Of a DNA stretch of 64,000 bases, positions 51,354-60,197 are shown in pieces. Positions within the stretch are counted from its first letter, which is position 1. Every line of letters starts with the position of its first letter. Position numbers and translations under genes: made by a program. Under the pieces are notes generated by a model. That model was not told the DNA's origin, made no database searches, and saw only the letters and a list, made by a program, of their open reading frames with translations. This DNA comes from Hebobacterum sp964559435 (GTDB taxonomy: Bacteria; Armatimonadota; Hebobacteria; Hebobacterales; Hebobacteraceae): contig CAZLHI010000006.1 in the NCBI GenBank assembly GCA_964559435.1, positions 1-64,000 on the forward strand. The letters run 5' to 3'.

Positions 51354-52436
51354 ATGAACGCTGAGGTGCGCGGAAAGCTTGAAGGAATGGTGCGGCAGTA
51401 CGAGCAGCTCGGGAAGCAGCTCGGCCTCCCGGAGGTGGTGAGCGATCCTGCGCGTTTGCGCGAGATCGGCAAGCAGCGGGCCCGAATCGAGGTAGCGGTG
51501 GAGAGCTTCCGCCAGCTCGAGCGGGTCGAGGCCGATATTGATGAGGCCCGGTCGCTGCTGGCGGAGGAGAGCGACGCCGACCTGGAGCAGGAGCTGAAGC
51601 GGCTGCAGACGAGGCGAGAGGAGCTGCTGTCGTTGCTGGAAGAGGAGCTGGCTCCGCGAGATCCCGACGACGATCGAGATGTGATCATGGAGATTCGAGC
51701 CGGCACCGGTGGAGAAGAAGCGGCCCTGTTCGCTGGCGATCTGCTGCGCATGTACATGCGCTACGCGGAGCAGGTCGGCTGGAAAGTGGAATTGCTGAGT
51801 CAGAACCCCGGCGAGGTGGGCGGCTACAAGGAGGTCGTGTTCTCGATGAAAGGCCGTCGCGTCCACGGCCGGTTGAAGTTCGAGCGGGGTGTGCATCGTG
51901 TCCAGCGCGTGCCCGTGACCGAGTCTTCCGGGCGCATTCATACCTCCGCCGCGACCGTCGCCGTGCTGCCGGAGGTGGAAGAGGTGGAGGTGGAGATCGA
52001 TCCCGACGACCTTGAGATCAAGTCCTTCATCGCCTCCGGACCCGGCGGCCAGCATATGCAGAAGAACGAGACGGCGGTCCGGATCACCCACAAGCCCACG
52101 GGGCTGGTCGTGGTGTGCCAAGATGAGCGCTCCCAACGTCAGAACAAAGAGAAGGCCCTGCGGTTCCTGAGGTCTCGCCTCTACGACATCGCGAAGGCCG
52201 AGCAGGAGGCGGAGATCGCAGCTGATCGACGCAGTCAGATCGGCTCAGGCGACCGCAGCGAGAAGATTCGCACGTACAACTTCCCCCAGAGCCGAGTCAC
52301 AGACCACCGGATCGGGCGAAGTTGGCGCAATCTGCCGGCCATCCTCGACGGCGACCTGGGACGGATCCTTGACGCGCTGAGCGAGCAAGAACGAGTTCAG
52401 CGCGTGGGCGAGTCGGCCGCCCGCGCCAGTCATTGA
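51354..52436 (+). CDS. prfA: Peptide chain release factor 1
   Basis: A 360-residue class I release factor that reads UAA and UAG. It has the N-terminal helical domain (MNAEVRGKLEGMVRQYEQL), the GGQ motif in SGPGGQHMQKNETAVRITH that triggers peptidyl-tRNA hydrolysis, and the domain IRAGTGGEEAALFAGDLLRMY. The PxT-type codon-recognition loop falls in RVPVTESSGRIHTSA, where PVT marks RF1 rather than RF2. ATG 51354 is the conserved start; the frame extends upstream but without support. Confidence 0.97.
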   Translation: MNAEVRGKLEGMVRQYEQLGKQLGLPEVVSDPARLREIGKQRARIEVAVESFRQLERVEADIDEARSLLAEESDADLEQELKRLQTRREELLSLLEEELAPRDPDDDRDVIMEIRAGTGGEEAALFAGDLLRMYMRYAEQVGWKVELLSQNPGEVGGYKEVVFSMKGRRVHGRLKFERGVHRVQRVPVTESSGRIHTSAATVAVLPEVEEVEVEIDPDDLEIKSFIASGPGGQHMQKNETAVRITHKPTGLVVVCQDERSQRQNKEKALRFLRSRLYDIAKAEQEAEIAADRRSQIGSGDRSEKIRTYNFPQSRVTDHRIGRSWRNLPAILDGDLGRILDALSEQERVQRVGESAARASH

Positions 52437-52443
52437 CAGCACG

Positions 52444-53313
52444 ATGGGGGACCTGGAAGCAGCGGGGCATAGCGCGGCCACGATCATCTCGCGGACTGCA
52501 CAACTGCTGACGAAAGCAGGCATCGAGCGGGCGCGCGCTGAGGCCGAGGTCATCGTTAGGGCCGCGACAGGGCTCACCAGCGAGGAGCTGCTGCTACGCT
52601 TCGATAAACGCCTTTCGCCCGAGCAAGCGTCCGGTGTGCAGGCTCTTGCCGCCCGGCGTGCCGGCCGGGAGCCGCTCGCCTACGTGCTCGGCGAGGCGGA
52701 TTTTCTGTCGCTTCCCTTCCGCGTATCGTCCGGCGCGATGGTTCCCAGGCCCGAGACCGAGATCCTCGCCGAGGCCGCCATCGAACGAGCGCCGCAGACG
52801 GCGTTACGTGCCGCTGCTGATGTGGGGACGGGGTGCGGCGTCCTTGCCGTCGTACTGGCGTTGAACGTTGCTGGGCTGCGAGTGCTCGCGATCGATGTCT
52901 GCCATGCCGCCCTCATCCTCGCGCGCGAGAACCTCCGGCTCCATCACGTCGAAGACCGGACCCTCCTTCTACGCGGCGACCTGTTGGAGGCCGTGGGCCG
53001 CCGGGTGGATCTCATCGTCGCCAATCTGCCCTACGTACCGAGTGGGGAGATTGATCGTCTGCAGCCAGAGATCGGCGACTTCGAACCAAGGATTGCTCTC
53101 AACGGCGGCACCGACGGGCTGGGGATCGTGCGGCGTCTCAGCGTGCAGCTAATCGACCATCTGTCGAGAGGGGGATTCGCCGCGCTCGAGGTGGGCGCAG
53201 GTCAGGCTCCGGAGGTGGCGAACCTGCTTGAGCGAGGCGGTCTGAGCGACATTGAACTGATCCGGGACTATGCGGGAATCGACCGCGTCGTCATCGGTTG
53301 GCGCCGGGGGTGA
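52444..53313 (+). CDS. prmC: Release factor glutamine methyltransferase PrmC
   Basis: A 289-residue methyltransferase that modifies the GGQ glutamine of RF1 and RF2. N-terminal helical domain (ISRTAQLLTKAGIERARAEAEVIV), then LAYVLGEADFLSLPFRVSSGAMVPRPETEIL (the PRPET signature), motif I DVGTGCGVLAVVLA, and the catalytic motif as NLPYVPSGE, where most PrmC have NPPY. The change from Pro to Leu is found in some PrmC homologues, but should be noted because that motif holds the glutamine. It starts seven bases after prfA. Confidence 0.93.
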   Translation: MGDLEAAGHSAATIISRTAQLLTKAGIERARAEAEVIVRAATGLTSEELLLRFDKRLSPEQASGVQALAARRAGREPLAYVLGEADFLSLPFRVSSGAMVPRPETEILAEAAIERAPQTALRAAADVGTGCGVLAVVLALNVAGLRVLAIDVCHAALILARENLRLHHVEDRTLLLRGDLLEAVGRRVDLIVANLPYVPSGEIDRLQPEIGDFEPRIALNGGTDGLGIVRRLSVQLIDHLSRGGFAALEVGAGQAPEVANLLERGGLSDIELIRDYAGIDRVVIGWRRG

Positions 53314-53319
53314 CGGAAT

Positions 53320-53979
53320 GTGAGAAGGCTGAAGACCGAGGTGATTGTGGTCGACGCGCAGGAGCCAGACCCAGACGCTCTGTCGTGCGCCGCCGATGTC
53401 ATCGCTGACGGCGGACTCGTGGTGTTGCCCACCGACACGGTGTACGGCCTGGTCTGTGATCCTCGCAATGCGAGCGCCGTGAGCGACGCCTACCGCGTGA
53501 AGGGCCGGCGGAGGGACCTGCCGCTGGCCCTGCTCCTGCAGGACATGGCACAGGTGAGCGCCTACGTCGATGAGATTCCCGAAAGCGCGGCCCAGGCCAT
53601 GCAAGCCTTCTGGCCCGGACCGCTCACGGTTGTGCTCAGAGACCGAGGCGAAGCGACGGCGGCGGTGAGGGCAAGGCGGGACACTGTCGGGCTTCGGCTG
53701 CCGGCCCACATGGTGCCCCGGCTCGTAGCCGGCAATGTCGGCGTCGCCCTGGCCAGCACGAGCGCCAACCGGAGCGAACACCCCTCGGCGACGACGGCGG
53801 CGCAGGCGCTCGAACACCTCGAAGGCCTGGTACATCTGGTGCTGGACGGCGGGCCGTCGACTCTTGGTAAGGAGTCAACCGTCGTGAGTTTTGTCGCTGA
53901 GACGCCACGTGTCCTGCGGGAGGGCGCCCTGTCGGTAGAGCGACTGCGGGAGGTCCTCGGCGAGGTGGAGACAAACTAG
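53320..53979 (+). CDS. Threonylcarbamoyl-AMP synthase (Sua5/YrdC/YwlC family)
   Basis: A 219-residue YrdC-domain protein that makes threonylcarbamoyl-AMP for the t6A modification of tRNAs reading ANN codons. The signatures are ADVIADGGLVVLPTDTVYGLVCD, YRVKGRRRDLPLALLLQD (KxR/SxxN-type site), WPGPLTVVL, TVGLRLPAHMVPRLVA, and LASTSANRSEHPSAT. It is too short to carry the C-terminal Sua5 domain, so it is a TsaC-type protein. The GTG start at 53320 lies six bases after prmC. The usual tsaC partner genes are not in the window. Confidence 0.94.
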   Translation: MRRLKTEVIVVDAQEPDPDALSCAADVIADGGLVVLPTDTVYGLVCDPRNASAVSDAYRVKGRRRDLPLALLLQDMAQVSAYVDEIPESAAQAMQAFWPGPLTVVLRDRGEATAAVRARRDTVGLRLPAHMVPRLVAGNVGVALASTSANRSEHPSATTAAQALEHLEGLVHLVLDGGPSTLGKESTVVSFVAETPRVLREGALSVERLREVLGEVETN

Positions 53980-54022
53980 AGTGGCACCACTAGGTCCACA
54001 CCGTTAGAAAGGGGAGGCGCCC

Positions 54023-54538
54023 GTGGCGATGGATACGATAGAGACCATCATGAACCGACGCAGCGTCCGCAAGTTCCACCCAAAGGCAATCAAGAAGGAG
54101 GACCTCGAGACGATCATCGAGGCCGGCCGACAGGCCCCCTCTGCCGCAAACCGTCAGCCCTGGCACTTCGTGGTCGTGACGAGCGCCGACCTCAGGCGGC
54201 AGCTTGGAGAGGCCTGCTCCGGCCAGAGTTGGCTGGCGGAGGCTGGCGCCATCGTGGCCGGGGTGGGCAAGCCGAGTGTCAACGACAAGTGGTACAAGGT
54301 CGACGTCGCCATCGCGATGCAGAACATGATTCTCGCCGCCACGGCCCTCGGCTACGGGACGTGCTGGATCGGGGCCTTTAACCAGGAGCGCGTCAAGTCT
54401 CTGCTTGGCGTTCCCGAAGACATGAGGGTCGTTGCCCTTACGCCGATAGGGATTCCAGCCGACAAGCCGAAAGCGCGGCCAAGACAGCCACTTTCGGAGT
54501 TCGCCTCGCTCGATCAGTACGGCAAGCGCTTCAAGTGA
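54023..54538 (+). CDS. Nitroreductase-family flavoprotein
   Basis: A 171-residue FMN enzyme, start GTG 54023 (GGGGAGG upstream; ATG 54029 is an alternative). It has MNRRSVRKFHPKAIKKEDLETIIEAGR-type opening motifs, RQAPSAANRQPWHFVVVT (FMN phosphate Arg and Asn), VDVAIAMQNMILAATALGYGTCWIGAFNQ, and LGVPEDMRVVALTPIGIPAD. It is more typical of the family than the paralogue at 17420-17950 and may be a ferredoxin- or NAD(P)H-dependent reductase. The strong hairpin at 54574-54601 ends its transcript. Confidence 0.93.
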   Translation: MAMDTIETIMNRRSVRKFHPKAIKKEDLETIIEAGRQAPSAANRQPWHFVVVTSADLRRQLGEACSGQSWLAEAGAIVAGVGKPSVNDKWYKVDVAIAMQNMILAATALGYGTCWIGAFNQERVKSLLGVPEDMRVVALTPIGIPADKPKARPRQPLSEFASLDQYGKRFK

Positions 54539-54573
54539 ACCAGCGCTGAGAACTCTCTTGGGCCGAGAATGGG

Positions 54574-54601
54574 AAGGCCCCGCGCCGGAGCGCGGGGCCT
54601 T
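54574..54601 (+). terminator. Strong GC-rich terminator hairpin
   Basis: A perfect 12-base stem, aaggccccgcgc (54574-54585) with gcgcggggcctt (54590-54601), loop cgga. It follows the nitroreductase stop by 36 bases and lies 53 bases from the end of the convergent 54654-56399 gene, so it probably serves both directions. No T-run follows. Confidence 0.75.
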
Positions 54602-54653
54602 GCGGCTCAAGTATTCTCAGCGAGTCGGCTTACTGCAGGGCTAGCCGGTCGCT

Positions 54654-56399
54654 TCAGTACCTGAAGTCTTGATACTTGTGGCGGATCGGATCGAGGGAAC
54701 TCCCGACCGCCACGATGAACCATTCGCCCCCCAGGTTGCGGAATCGATAGGACACATAGACCTGCTGGCGGCGCTCCAGCGGGTCGTAGAACACGTGGCG
54801 GCCGGTCACGAAGAACTCGTGCGTGGACAGCCAGATCGGCCGGTCGAAGTCCAGCGCCACCGTATGAGTGGTCGCCATCGCGTCCACGGTCATTGCGTAG
54901 TAGTCTTCGGTAGTCGTGCTGTATTCATACTCGCCGTCGAAGTACACCCGGATATCCACCCTGTCGGTGAGGTGGTAGGCCAGGGTCGAGATCTCGCTCT
55001 CGAACCATGCCCTCCGGATGTCCTCAATCGTGCGACGAGCCGCAGCTTCGTCTACATAGTAGGTGGTGGGGTAGTAGCGGTAAGCCGTCGCCGGCACATA
55101 GACGTACTCGACCGGCACATAGTACACACGGCTCGGGTAAACCCAGCCGGGGCACCAACCCCAGTAGTGGTAGATCGCGGGGTAGTAGCCCGGGTAGTAG
55201 AAGGCGAACCAGTATGGGTCGGACCAGTAGTAGGCGTAGTAGAAGCTGATCACGTAATGCGAACCGTGCCAGTAGTGACGCCCCGCATAGTAGCCGTCGG
55301 CATACCCGTCCCAATAGCCGTGCCAGTAGTGTGCACGGCTGCGAGGCGCAATCAGGTATTGGTGGTGGGGCATGCCGTGATGACGCCGAATGCGACCGTA
55401 CCCTATGCTGATGCGGCTGATCCTGTCGCGGACGATCATGGTTGTGTCGGCGGAGATAACGTTTCCGACCGTGTCGTGAGATGGGCGCTCGCGTTCAGGT
55501 CGCTGGTGTCGGCTGTTCTCGTCGCGTATTCGCTCCCTGAGTCGGTTCTGCAGCCGGTCGCGCTCCTCCGGACGAACCATTCGAACATCGCGCTCCGCCT
55601 CGGGCCCACGGAAGTTGGCCTTCGGCACCCGGAAAGCACGATCGCCCGGCCGCGGAGCCGGCGATGGGGTGCGCTCCGCGAGGCCGCGAGGGTCTCGATC
55701 CCGAGTGCGATCATTGGTCCTCACGCGGTCGAGCCACGAGTCGTTCTTCCCCAGCCTGTCCCCCCGGCTTTCAGCGGGACCGGCCCATGGCTGGACTCGA
55801 TGCTGCTCCCCGTCAGCCGTCGGGCGGTCCGTCTCCAATCGCCGCCCGTGTCCGGGAGGGACGACGGGAGTCGGGGTGTGCACGCGCCTTGGAGTCTCGG
55901 GCGAGCGCTGTACCTCAGGGGTCGAATACAGTTGATACGGCCCGCGGCGATCAGACTGTGGCATGGGCCGCTCCGGCCGACCGGCGTCGAACCGTGGCTG
56001 GGTGGAAGGGAGTCCGGGGTCCCGGGTTCGCACGGCCGGAGCAGTCGGAGTGAAGCCTCGGTCTTGAGGCAGAGGCGTGGCGCGAAGCCGCCGGCCAAGC
56101 GGCGCTGGCGCGTTCGCCCTGTCACGGCCCCGCGTCAGGGGCTCAGCTTTCACGATCCGGCCTCCCGGACGCTCTACGCGTGGGGCCGTTGTCTCGGAAG
56201 ACCGGGTGTTCTCGGACGCGGCAGGCGAGGTCTGCTGCGCCGGTGAAGGGCGGACCACTTCGGCGCGCCTGTCCTCTGCTCGGCTGCGGCGTCCAGCCCC
56301 CCGGCCGGCGGCCAGCACCGGCGCGGGGAAGACGAGGCCGGAGGTCAAGAGCACGGCCAGGAACCAACGTCGGACTGTGCGAGTCTCTCTCCGCATCAT
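54654..56399 (-). CDS. Secreted Arg/Pro-rich and Tyr/Trp-rich protein
   Basis: A 581-residue exported protein: signal peptide 1-30 (WFLAVLLTSGLVFPAPVLA), a 300-residue low-complexity region rich in Arg, Pro, Thr and Asp, then a striking aromatic region at about 345-470 (HYWHGYWDGYADGYYAGRHY, FYYAYYWSDPYWFAFYYPGY, YYPTTYYVDEAA), and a C-terminal domain of about 110 residues (IRRAWFESEISTLAYHL, TVALDFDRPIWLSTHEFFV, WFIVAVGSSLDP) resembling an NTF2-like fold. The aromatic segment recalls YXWXGY-type surface proteins. Function unknown; it may be a cell-envelope or matrix component. An antisense frame of 525 codons is an artefact of high GC. Confidence 0.75.
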   Translation of the reverse strand: MMRRETRTVRRWFLAVLLTSGLVFPAPVLAAGRGAGRRSRAEDRRAEVVRPSPAQQTSPAASENTRSSETTAPRVERPGGRIVKAEPLTRGRDRANAPAPLGRRLRATPLPQDRGFTPTAPAVRTRDPGLPSTQPRFDAGRPERPMPQSDRRGPYQLYSTPEVQRSPETPRRVHTPTPVVPPGHGRRLETDRPTADGEQHRVQPWAGPAESRGDRLGKNDSWLDRVRTNDRTRDRDPRGLAERTPSPAPRPGDRAFRVPKANFRGPEAERDVRMVRPEERDRLQNRLRERIRDENSRHQRPERERPSHDTVGNVISADTTMIVRDRISRISIGYGRIRRHHGMPHHQYLIAPRSRAHYWHGYWDGYADGYYAGRHYWHGSHYVISFYYAYYWSDPYWFAFYYPGYYPAIYHYWGWCPGWVYPSRVYYVPVEYVYVPATAYRYYPTTYYVDEAAARRTIEDIRRAWFESEISTLAYHLTDRVDIRVYFDGEYEYSTTTEDYYAMTVDAMATTHTVALDFDRPIWLSTHEFFVTGRHVFYDPLERRQQVYVSYRFRNLGGEWFIVAVGSSLDPIRHKYQDFRY

Positions 56400-56573
56400 G
56401 ATGCGTGCCTCCCTTCAGCTGCCGCTTCTGCAGCGGCAGGCAAGTGCTCCCCGTCCGTCACCTACTATTGTACCGCGGAGGGCGGTCTACTGAAACCCCT
56501 AGAACCGGCAAAAACACAGCCCCCCGGTGGTGGCACCAGGGGGCTGTAGCAGTCCTTCCGAGGAGCCTGCGTG

Positions 56574-58589
56574 CTAGAAGGCCACGCAGACCTCGGCGCG
56601 GAGCACCTGAATGGGGTCTGCCTCCGCGTAGATCGGCGTTGCGCCGTCCATGGCGATGGGGATTGTCTGGGGCGACAGCACGTTGTCCACCTCGCGATAG
56701 CCGTAGACGAGGTTCGCGCTGAGGCCGGCGTTGAACTGGCGATTCAGCTTCACGAGCCAGACGGGGTCGGCGTCCCGCCACTCCTCGGGCGCCGCCACCC
56801 CGCTGTTGGAGCCGCCCGCGACGAGCCAGCCGAGATACTCCTCGGTGTAGGCATCGCCGGCCATGTAGGCGACGCTCAGCGTGCTGCGGGGATCCAACAG
56901 CTTCGGGAAGGTCACGTCGATGTACCAGCCCCGAGCGATGTTGGTCGGATCGAGGAACAGTGGTCGGTCGATCCAGTTGATGTAGTGTGGATCCACCTCC
57001 GCGTTCGGGTGCAGTGCCGAAAGCGGTAGGTTGAAGAGGTCGTCATACATGCCGAAGGCGCCGTAGAGCGGGCTCAAGGCGCTCCATCCACCGCCCGAGA
57101 AGGCGATGGCGTAGCCGGCGTCGATCTCACCGTACTCACCAGTGATCTCGACGCCAGGGCTGCTCCACTTGAGGCCCGCGAGCCAGGCGGCGTCCGAGTC
57201 GCCTAGCGGCACCTCGCCGGGATCTTCAACGCCATCGCCATTGATGTCGTTGAAGTCCTCGCCGTTGGGCCATTGGATGAGCTGAGCGTACTCGCCATAG
57301 AAGCAGATGGCGCCCAACTCGCCGGTGACGTCTACACTCCAGCCTCGCTCCTCAGCCCAGCCGCTATCGAGATAGGTGGCGCCGAGGTCCCATCTTCCCC
57401 CTTGCGGGTTCCAGTCGAGCGAGTAGATATTGTAGTTGTCCTGGCCGCTCGTCTCTGGGTAATACATCCCGACCGCGTCGGCGAGTGAGTCATACATCCC
57501 GACCGCGTCGGCGAGTGATGGGAGACCGGGCATACCGGCGGTCCGCGCCCAGAACTGCTCCCGATCGAGCATGCCCCAGATGGCGGCCCACGAAAACGTG
57601 CCGGCCATCCAGTCGATGCGGAAGGCCTTCATGGACTCCTGATCGTTGTCCACCAGCAGGCCTTCGCCCCTGTCGAAGTACTGCTTGCCAACGACCACTT
57701 CGGCGGGGGTGATAAAGTCCGTCTGCCACTTCGCCCAGGCCTGGTCAACGGCGACCGTATCCATCACACCATTGCCGGAGAAGCCGATGGGCGATCCGAA
57801 GACCTCATATGCGGCCGGGCTGTTGATCTGGTTGTACTCCGGACCAGTCATCAGCGAGACCTTGATGTCCATGTTCCTGGTGAGCGCGGCGTCGAAGTCG
57901 AGCCACGTCTTCACGGTCATGAAGTCGTCAGTCTTGTAGGCGTCCTTCAGCGCGTCGCTGATCGGGATTGACCCGAGCCCGGGGACATTGATCCCGCCGT
58001 AAGCCGACTGGACGCCTCCATCGATGAGCAGACCGCCAGCCCACGGATACCCCGTCGATGTCTTTTCCTCCTCAACGACGATGCTCCCGAGCTCGGTGCC
58101 GTAGGTCCCAACACGCCAGCTGATGTCGCCACTGACGATCACCTGTGGTAGTTCAGCCCCCGGCCTTGCCTCCAGATCCTCCACCCGCCTGGTCAGGCTG
58201 TCGAGGTCGGAGCGCAAAGCCCTGAGTTCCGGACCAAACTCCTTGGCCAGCTTGTCGAGCGTGGCCTGCTGTTCCGGAGTCAGGCCCACGCCTGGGGCCG
58301 CTGGCCCTGGCGGCCCCGGAGGTCCAGGCGGTCCCCCGACACCACCCAACTGCTCGATGCGGTCCAGCATCCGCGCGATTGCCTGCGCAAACTCGTAGCG
58401 CGTGAGGGACTGCTTGCCCCGGAACGTCCCATCCGGATAGCCTTCCATAACGCCCTTCTCGGCAAGCTCATTGAGCGCGTCATAAGCCCAATGGTTGACG
58501 GGGACGTCTGAGAACGGCTGTTGGGCAAGGGCAGGCCCAACCGCGACCGCAAGCAGCAGGGCACTGAGTACGTACCCTACTCTACCCAT
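56574..58589 (-). CDS. SLH-domain outer-membrane porin with collagen-like hinge
   Basis: A 671-residue protein, start ATG 58589 with AAGGAGG upstream. Signal peptide 1-22; SLH domain 26-75 (FSDVPVNHWAYDALNELAEKG, YPDGTFRGKQSLTRYEFAQAIARML), which binds secondary cell-wall polymer or peptidoglycan; GPPGPPGPPGP collagen-like hinge at 86-96; a coiled coil at about 105-145 (EQQATLDKLAKEFGPELRAL, SDLDSLTRRVEDLEA); and a C-terminal beta-barrel ending with a terminal aromatic (LRAEVCVAF). This arrangement is known from outer-membrane tethering porins in diderm Terrabacteria such as Deinococcus, Synergistetes and cyanobacteria. The barrel probably moves small solutes. Residues around 363-382 contain a 10-residue tandem duplication. 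Confidence 0.9.
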   Translation of the reverse strand: MGRVGYVLSALLLAVAVGPALAQQPFSDVPVNHWAYDALNELAEKGVMEGYPDGTFRGKQSLTRYEFAQAIARMLDRIEQLGGVGGPPGPPGPPGPAAPGVGLTPEQQATLDKLAKEFGPELRALRSDLDSLTRRVEDLEARPGAELPQVIVSGDISWRVGTYGTELGSIVVEEEKTSTGYPWAGGLLIDGGVQSAYGGINVPGLGSIPISDALKDAYKTDDFMTVKTWLDFDAALTRNMDIKVSLMTGPEYNQINSPAAYEVFGSPIGFSGNGVMDTVAVDQAWAKWQTDFITPAEVVVGKQYFDRGEGLLVDNDQESMKAFRIDWMAGTFSWAAIWGMLDREQFWARTAGMPGLPSLADAVGMYDSLADAVGMYYPETSGQDNYNIYSLDWNPQGGRWDLGATYLDSGWAEERGWSVDVTGELGAICFYGEYAQLIQWPNGEDFNDINGDGVEDPGEVPLGDSDAAWLAGLKWSSPGVEITGEYGEIDAGYAIAFSGGGWSALSPLYGAFGMYDDLFNLPLSALHPNAEVDPHYINWIDRPLFLDPTNIARGWYIDVTFPKLLDPRSTLSVAYMAGDAYTEEYLGWLVAGGSNSGVAAPEEWRDADPVWLVKLNRQFNAGLSANLVYGYREVDNVLSPQTIPIAMDGATPIYAEADPIQVLRAEVCVAF
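57463..57518. repeat. 30-base tandem duplication inside the porin gene
   Basis: tacatcccgaccgcgtcggc begins at 57463 and again at 57493, the copies being identical for 26 bases. It duplicates ten residues (SLADAVGMYD then SLADAVGMYY) without breaking the frame. Confidence 0.85.
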
Positions 58590-59066
58590 TTCATCCTCCT
58601 TCACTTACTGTTACTGTAACAATGTGCTGCGACCGCGCCTGCGGTGTCTAGCTCTCGAGATGCCGTGTTGCCTCGTAACGCGCTATCCACGCGTGCGTCG
58701 GTCGCAGCCTTTGATGTGCCGTTCGGTCCGACCGCGCGCTCCGATCACTCACCTCCTCTCCCGCGCAGGAGCTGTTGTGGTCGAACCACAGCTGCCGTCA
58801 ATCTGGCATGCCCAGGTCGCCACCGGCGCCCAGGCCAATACAATATTCCATGTCGGCGGATGGGCCTCTAATCTACCAAGCGCACCCGCCGGCTTTTGAC
58901 ACCCCACTTGGCTTCCGGTCGCGTGAACCCCTTCGGCGGCACATTATAGGCCAAGTCGGCACAAGTGCGCAAGGGAAGCTTGGCAAGAACCGGACACATC
59001 CGATATCGAGGGGCGAGCGGCAGGTTCGCAGAAACCCCACACCGCACCGCCGACGGAGGCGTACCG
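58590..59066. other. Divergent intergenic region with a 13-base palindrome
   Basis: About 475 bases between the porin and alanine dehydrogenase genes. It contains tgttactgtaaca (58609-58621), a perfect 6-1-6 palindrome close to the porin start, and a minus-strand promoter candidate at 58943-58972. The plus-strand promoter of ald was not identified. No coding frame is supported. Confidence 0.55.
58943..58972 (-). promoter_or_regulatory. Candidate promoter for the SLH porin
   Basis: On the minus strand, TTGCGC (58967-58972), an 18-base spacer and a perfect TATAAT (58943-58948). Initiation near 58936 would leave a leader of about 345 bases before ATG 58589. The -35 element is weak, so this is tentative. 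Confidence 0.4.
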
Positions 59067-60197
59067 ATGATAATAGGGGTCCCGCGGGAGATCAAGGACG
59101 GCGAGGCGCGGGTAGCGACCAATCCGGCCGGGGTTCGGGCCTTCTGCGAGCACGGGCACGCCGTCCTGGTGGAAGCCCATGCTGGAGATGGGAGTCGAAT
59201 CCCGGATGGCGAGTTTCGAGAGGCCGGGGCTCGGATCGCGCGGCAGGCGCCTGACCTGTACGCGCGGGCCGACATGATCCTGAAGGTGAAGGAGCCATTG
59301 CCTGCGGAGTACGGGTTCCTCCGTCCGAGGCAGATTCTCTTCACTTACCTCCATCTCGCCTCCTCGCGCGCGTTGATGCGCGCGCTCCTCGATAGCGGCG
59401 TCATTGCCTTGGGGTATGAGACGGTTCAGACCGACGACGGCGCGCTACCTCTGCTGGTGCCCATGAGTGAGATCGCAGGGAAAATGTCCCTTCAAGTTGG
59501 AGCCCGGCTTCTGGAAGCCGAATGCGGCGGCCGGGGGATACTGCTGGGAGGCGTTCCAGGCGTCCCGCCAGCGGACGTCGTGATACTGGGCTGTGGCGTG
59601 GTCGGCACGAACGCCGCTAAGGTCGCGTTGGGCATGGGCGCCCACGTGACGATTCTCGACATAGACCACGATCGCCTGAAGTACCTGGATGACGTGCTCG
59701 GCGGAAACGTTATGACAGTTTACGCCAACGCGTATTCCATCGAGCGGGCAGCCAAGTATGCCGACCTATTCATCGGAGCTGTCCTGGTCCCGGGCGCGCG
59801 CGCCCCCGAGCTTGTCACGCGGCAGATGGTGCGGCAGATGAAGAGCGGGGCGGTGATCGTCGACGTCGCAGTTGACCAGGGTGGATGCGTGGCGACCACT
59901 CGCGCGACGAGCCATTCTGACCCGACCCACGTCGTGCACGGGGTGACCCATTATGGAGTCCCCAATATCCCTGCTGCGGTGCCGCGCAGTTCGACCCACG
60001 CGCTCGCGAACGCGACTTTGCCCTGGGCTCTGGCGATCGCGGACAGGGGCATAGCCGAGGCGGTGCTGACCAATGCCGCACTTGCCAGAGGCGTGAATGT
60101 GGCCCAGGGCAGAATAGTTCACAGTGCGGTCGCAAAGGCTTTTGGCATGACCGCCTCAAAACTCCAAGAAGTCGATCTGACGGAGGACTGCGGGTGA
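59067..60197 (+). CDS. ald: Alanine dehydrogenase
   Basis: A 376-residue NAD-dependent enzyme interconverting alanine and pyruvate plus ammonia. It shows MIIGVPREIKDGEARVATNP, the substrate-binding KVKEPLPAEYGFLRPRQILFTYLHLA, PMSEIAGKMSLQVGARLLE, the NAD motif VVILGCGVVGTNAAKVALGMGAHVTILDI, and VDVAVDQGGCVATTRATSHSDP with THYGVPNIPAAVPRSST. ATG 59067 follows ACGGAGG. The stop overlaps the start of the hydrolase gene (GTGA), so they are coupled. Confidence 0.95.
   Translation: MIIGVPREIKDGEARVATNPAGVRAFCEHGHAVLVEAHAGDGSRIPDGEFREAGARIARQAPDLYARADMILKVKEPLPAEYGFLRPRQILFTYLHLASSRALMRALLDSGVIALGYETVQTDDGALPLLVPMSEIAGKMSLQVGARLLEAECGGRGILLGGVPGVPPADVVILGCGVVGTNAAKVALGMGAHVTILDIDHDRLKYLDDVLGGNVMTVYANAYSIERAAKYADLFIGAVLVPGARAPELVTRQMVRQMKSGAVIVDVAVDQGGCVATTRATSHSDPTHVVHGVTHYGVPNIPAAVPRSSTHALANATLPWALAIADRGIAEAVLTNAALARGVNVAQGRIVHSAVAKAFGMTASKLQEVDLTEDCG

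Noticed and set aside
54669..56246. A 525-codon plus-strand frame opposite the Tyr/Trp-rich protein
   Set aside because: Antisense shadow; the minus-strand gene has a signal peptide, start signal and sensible domains.
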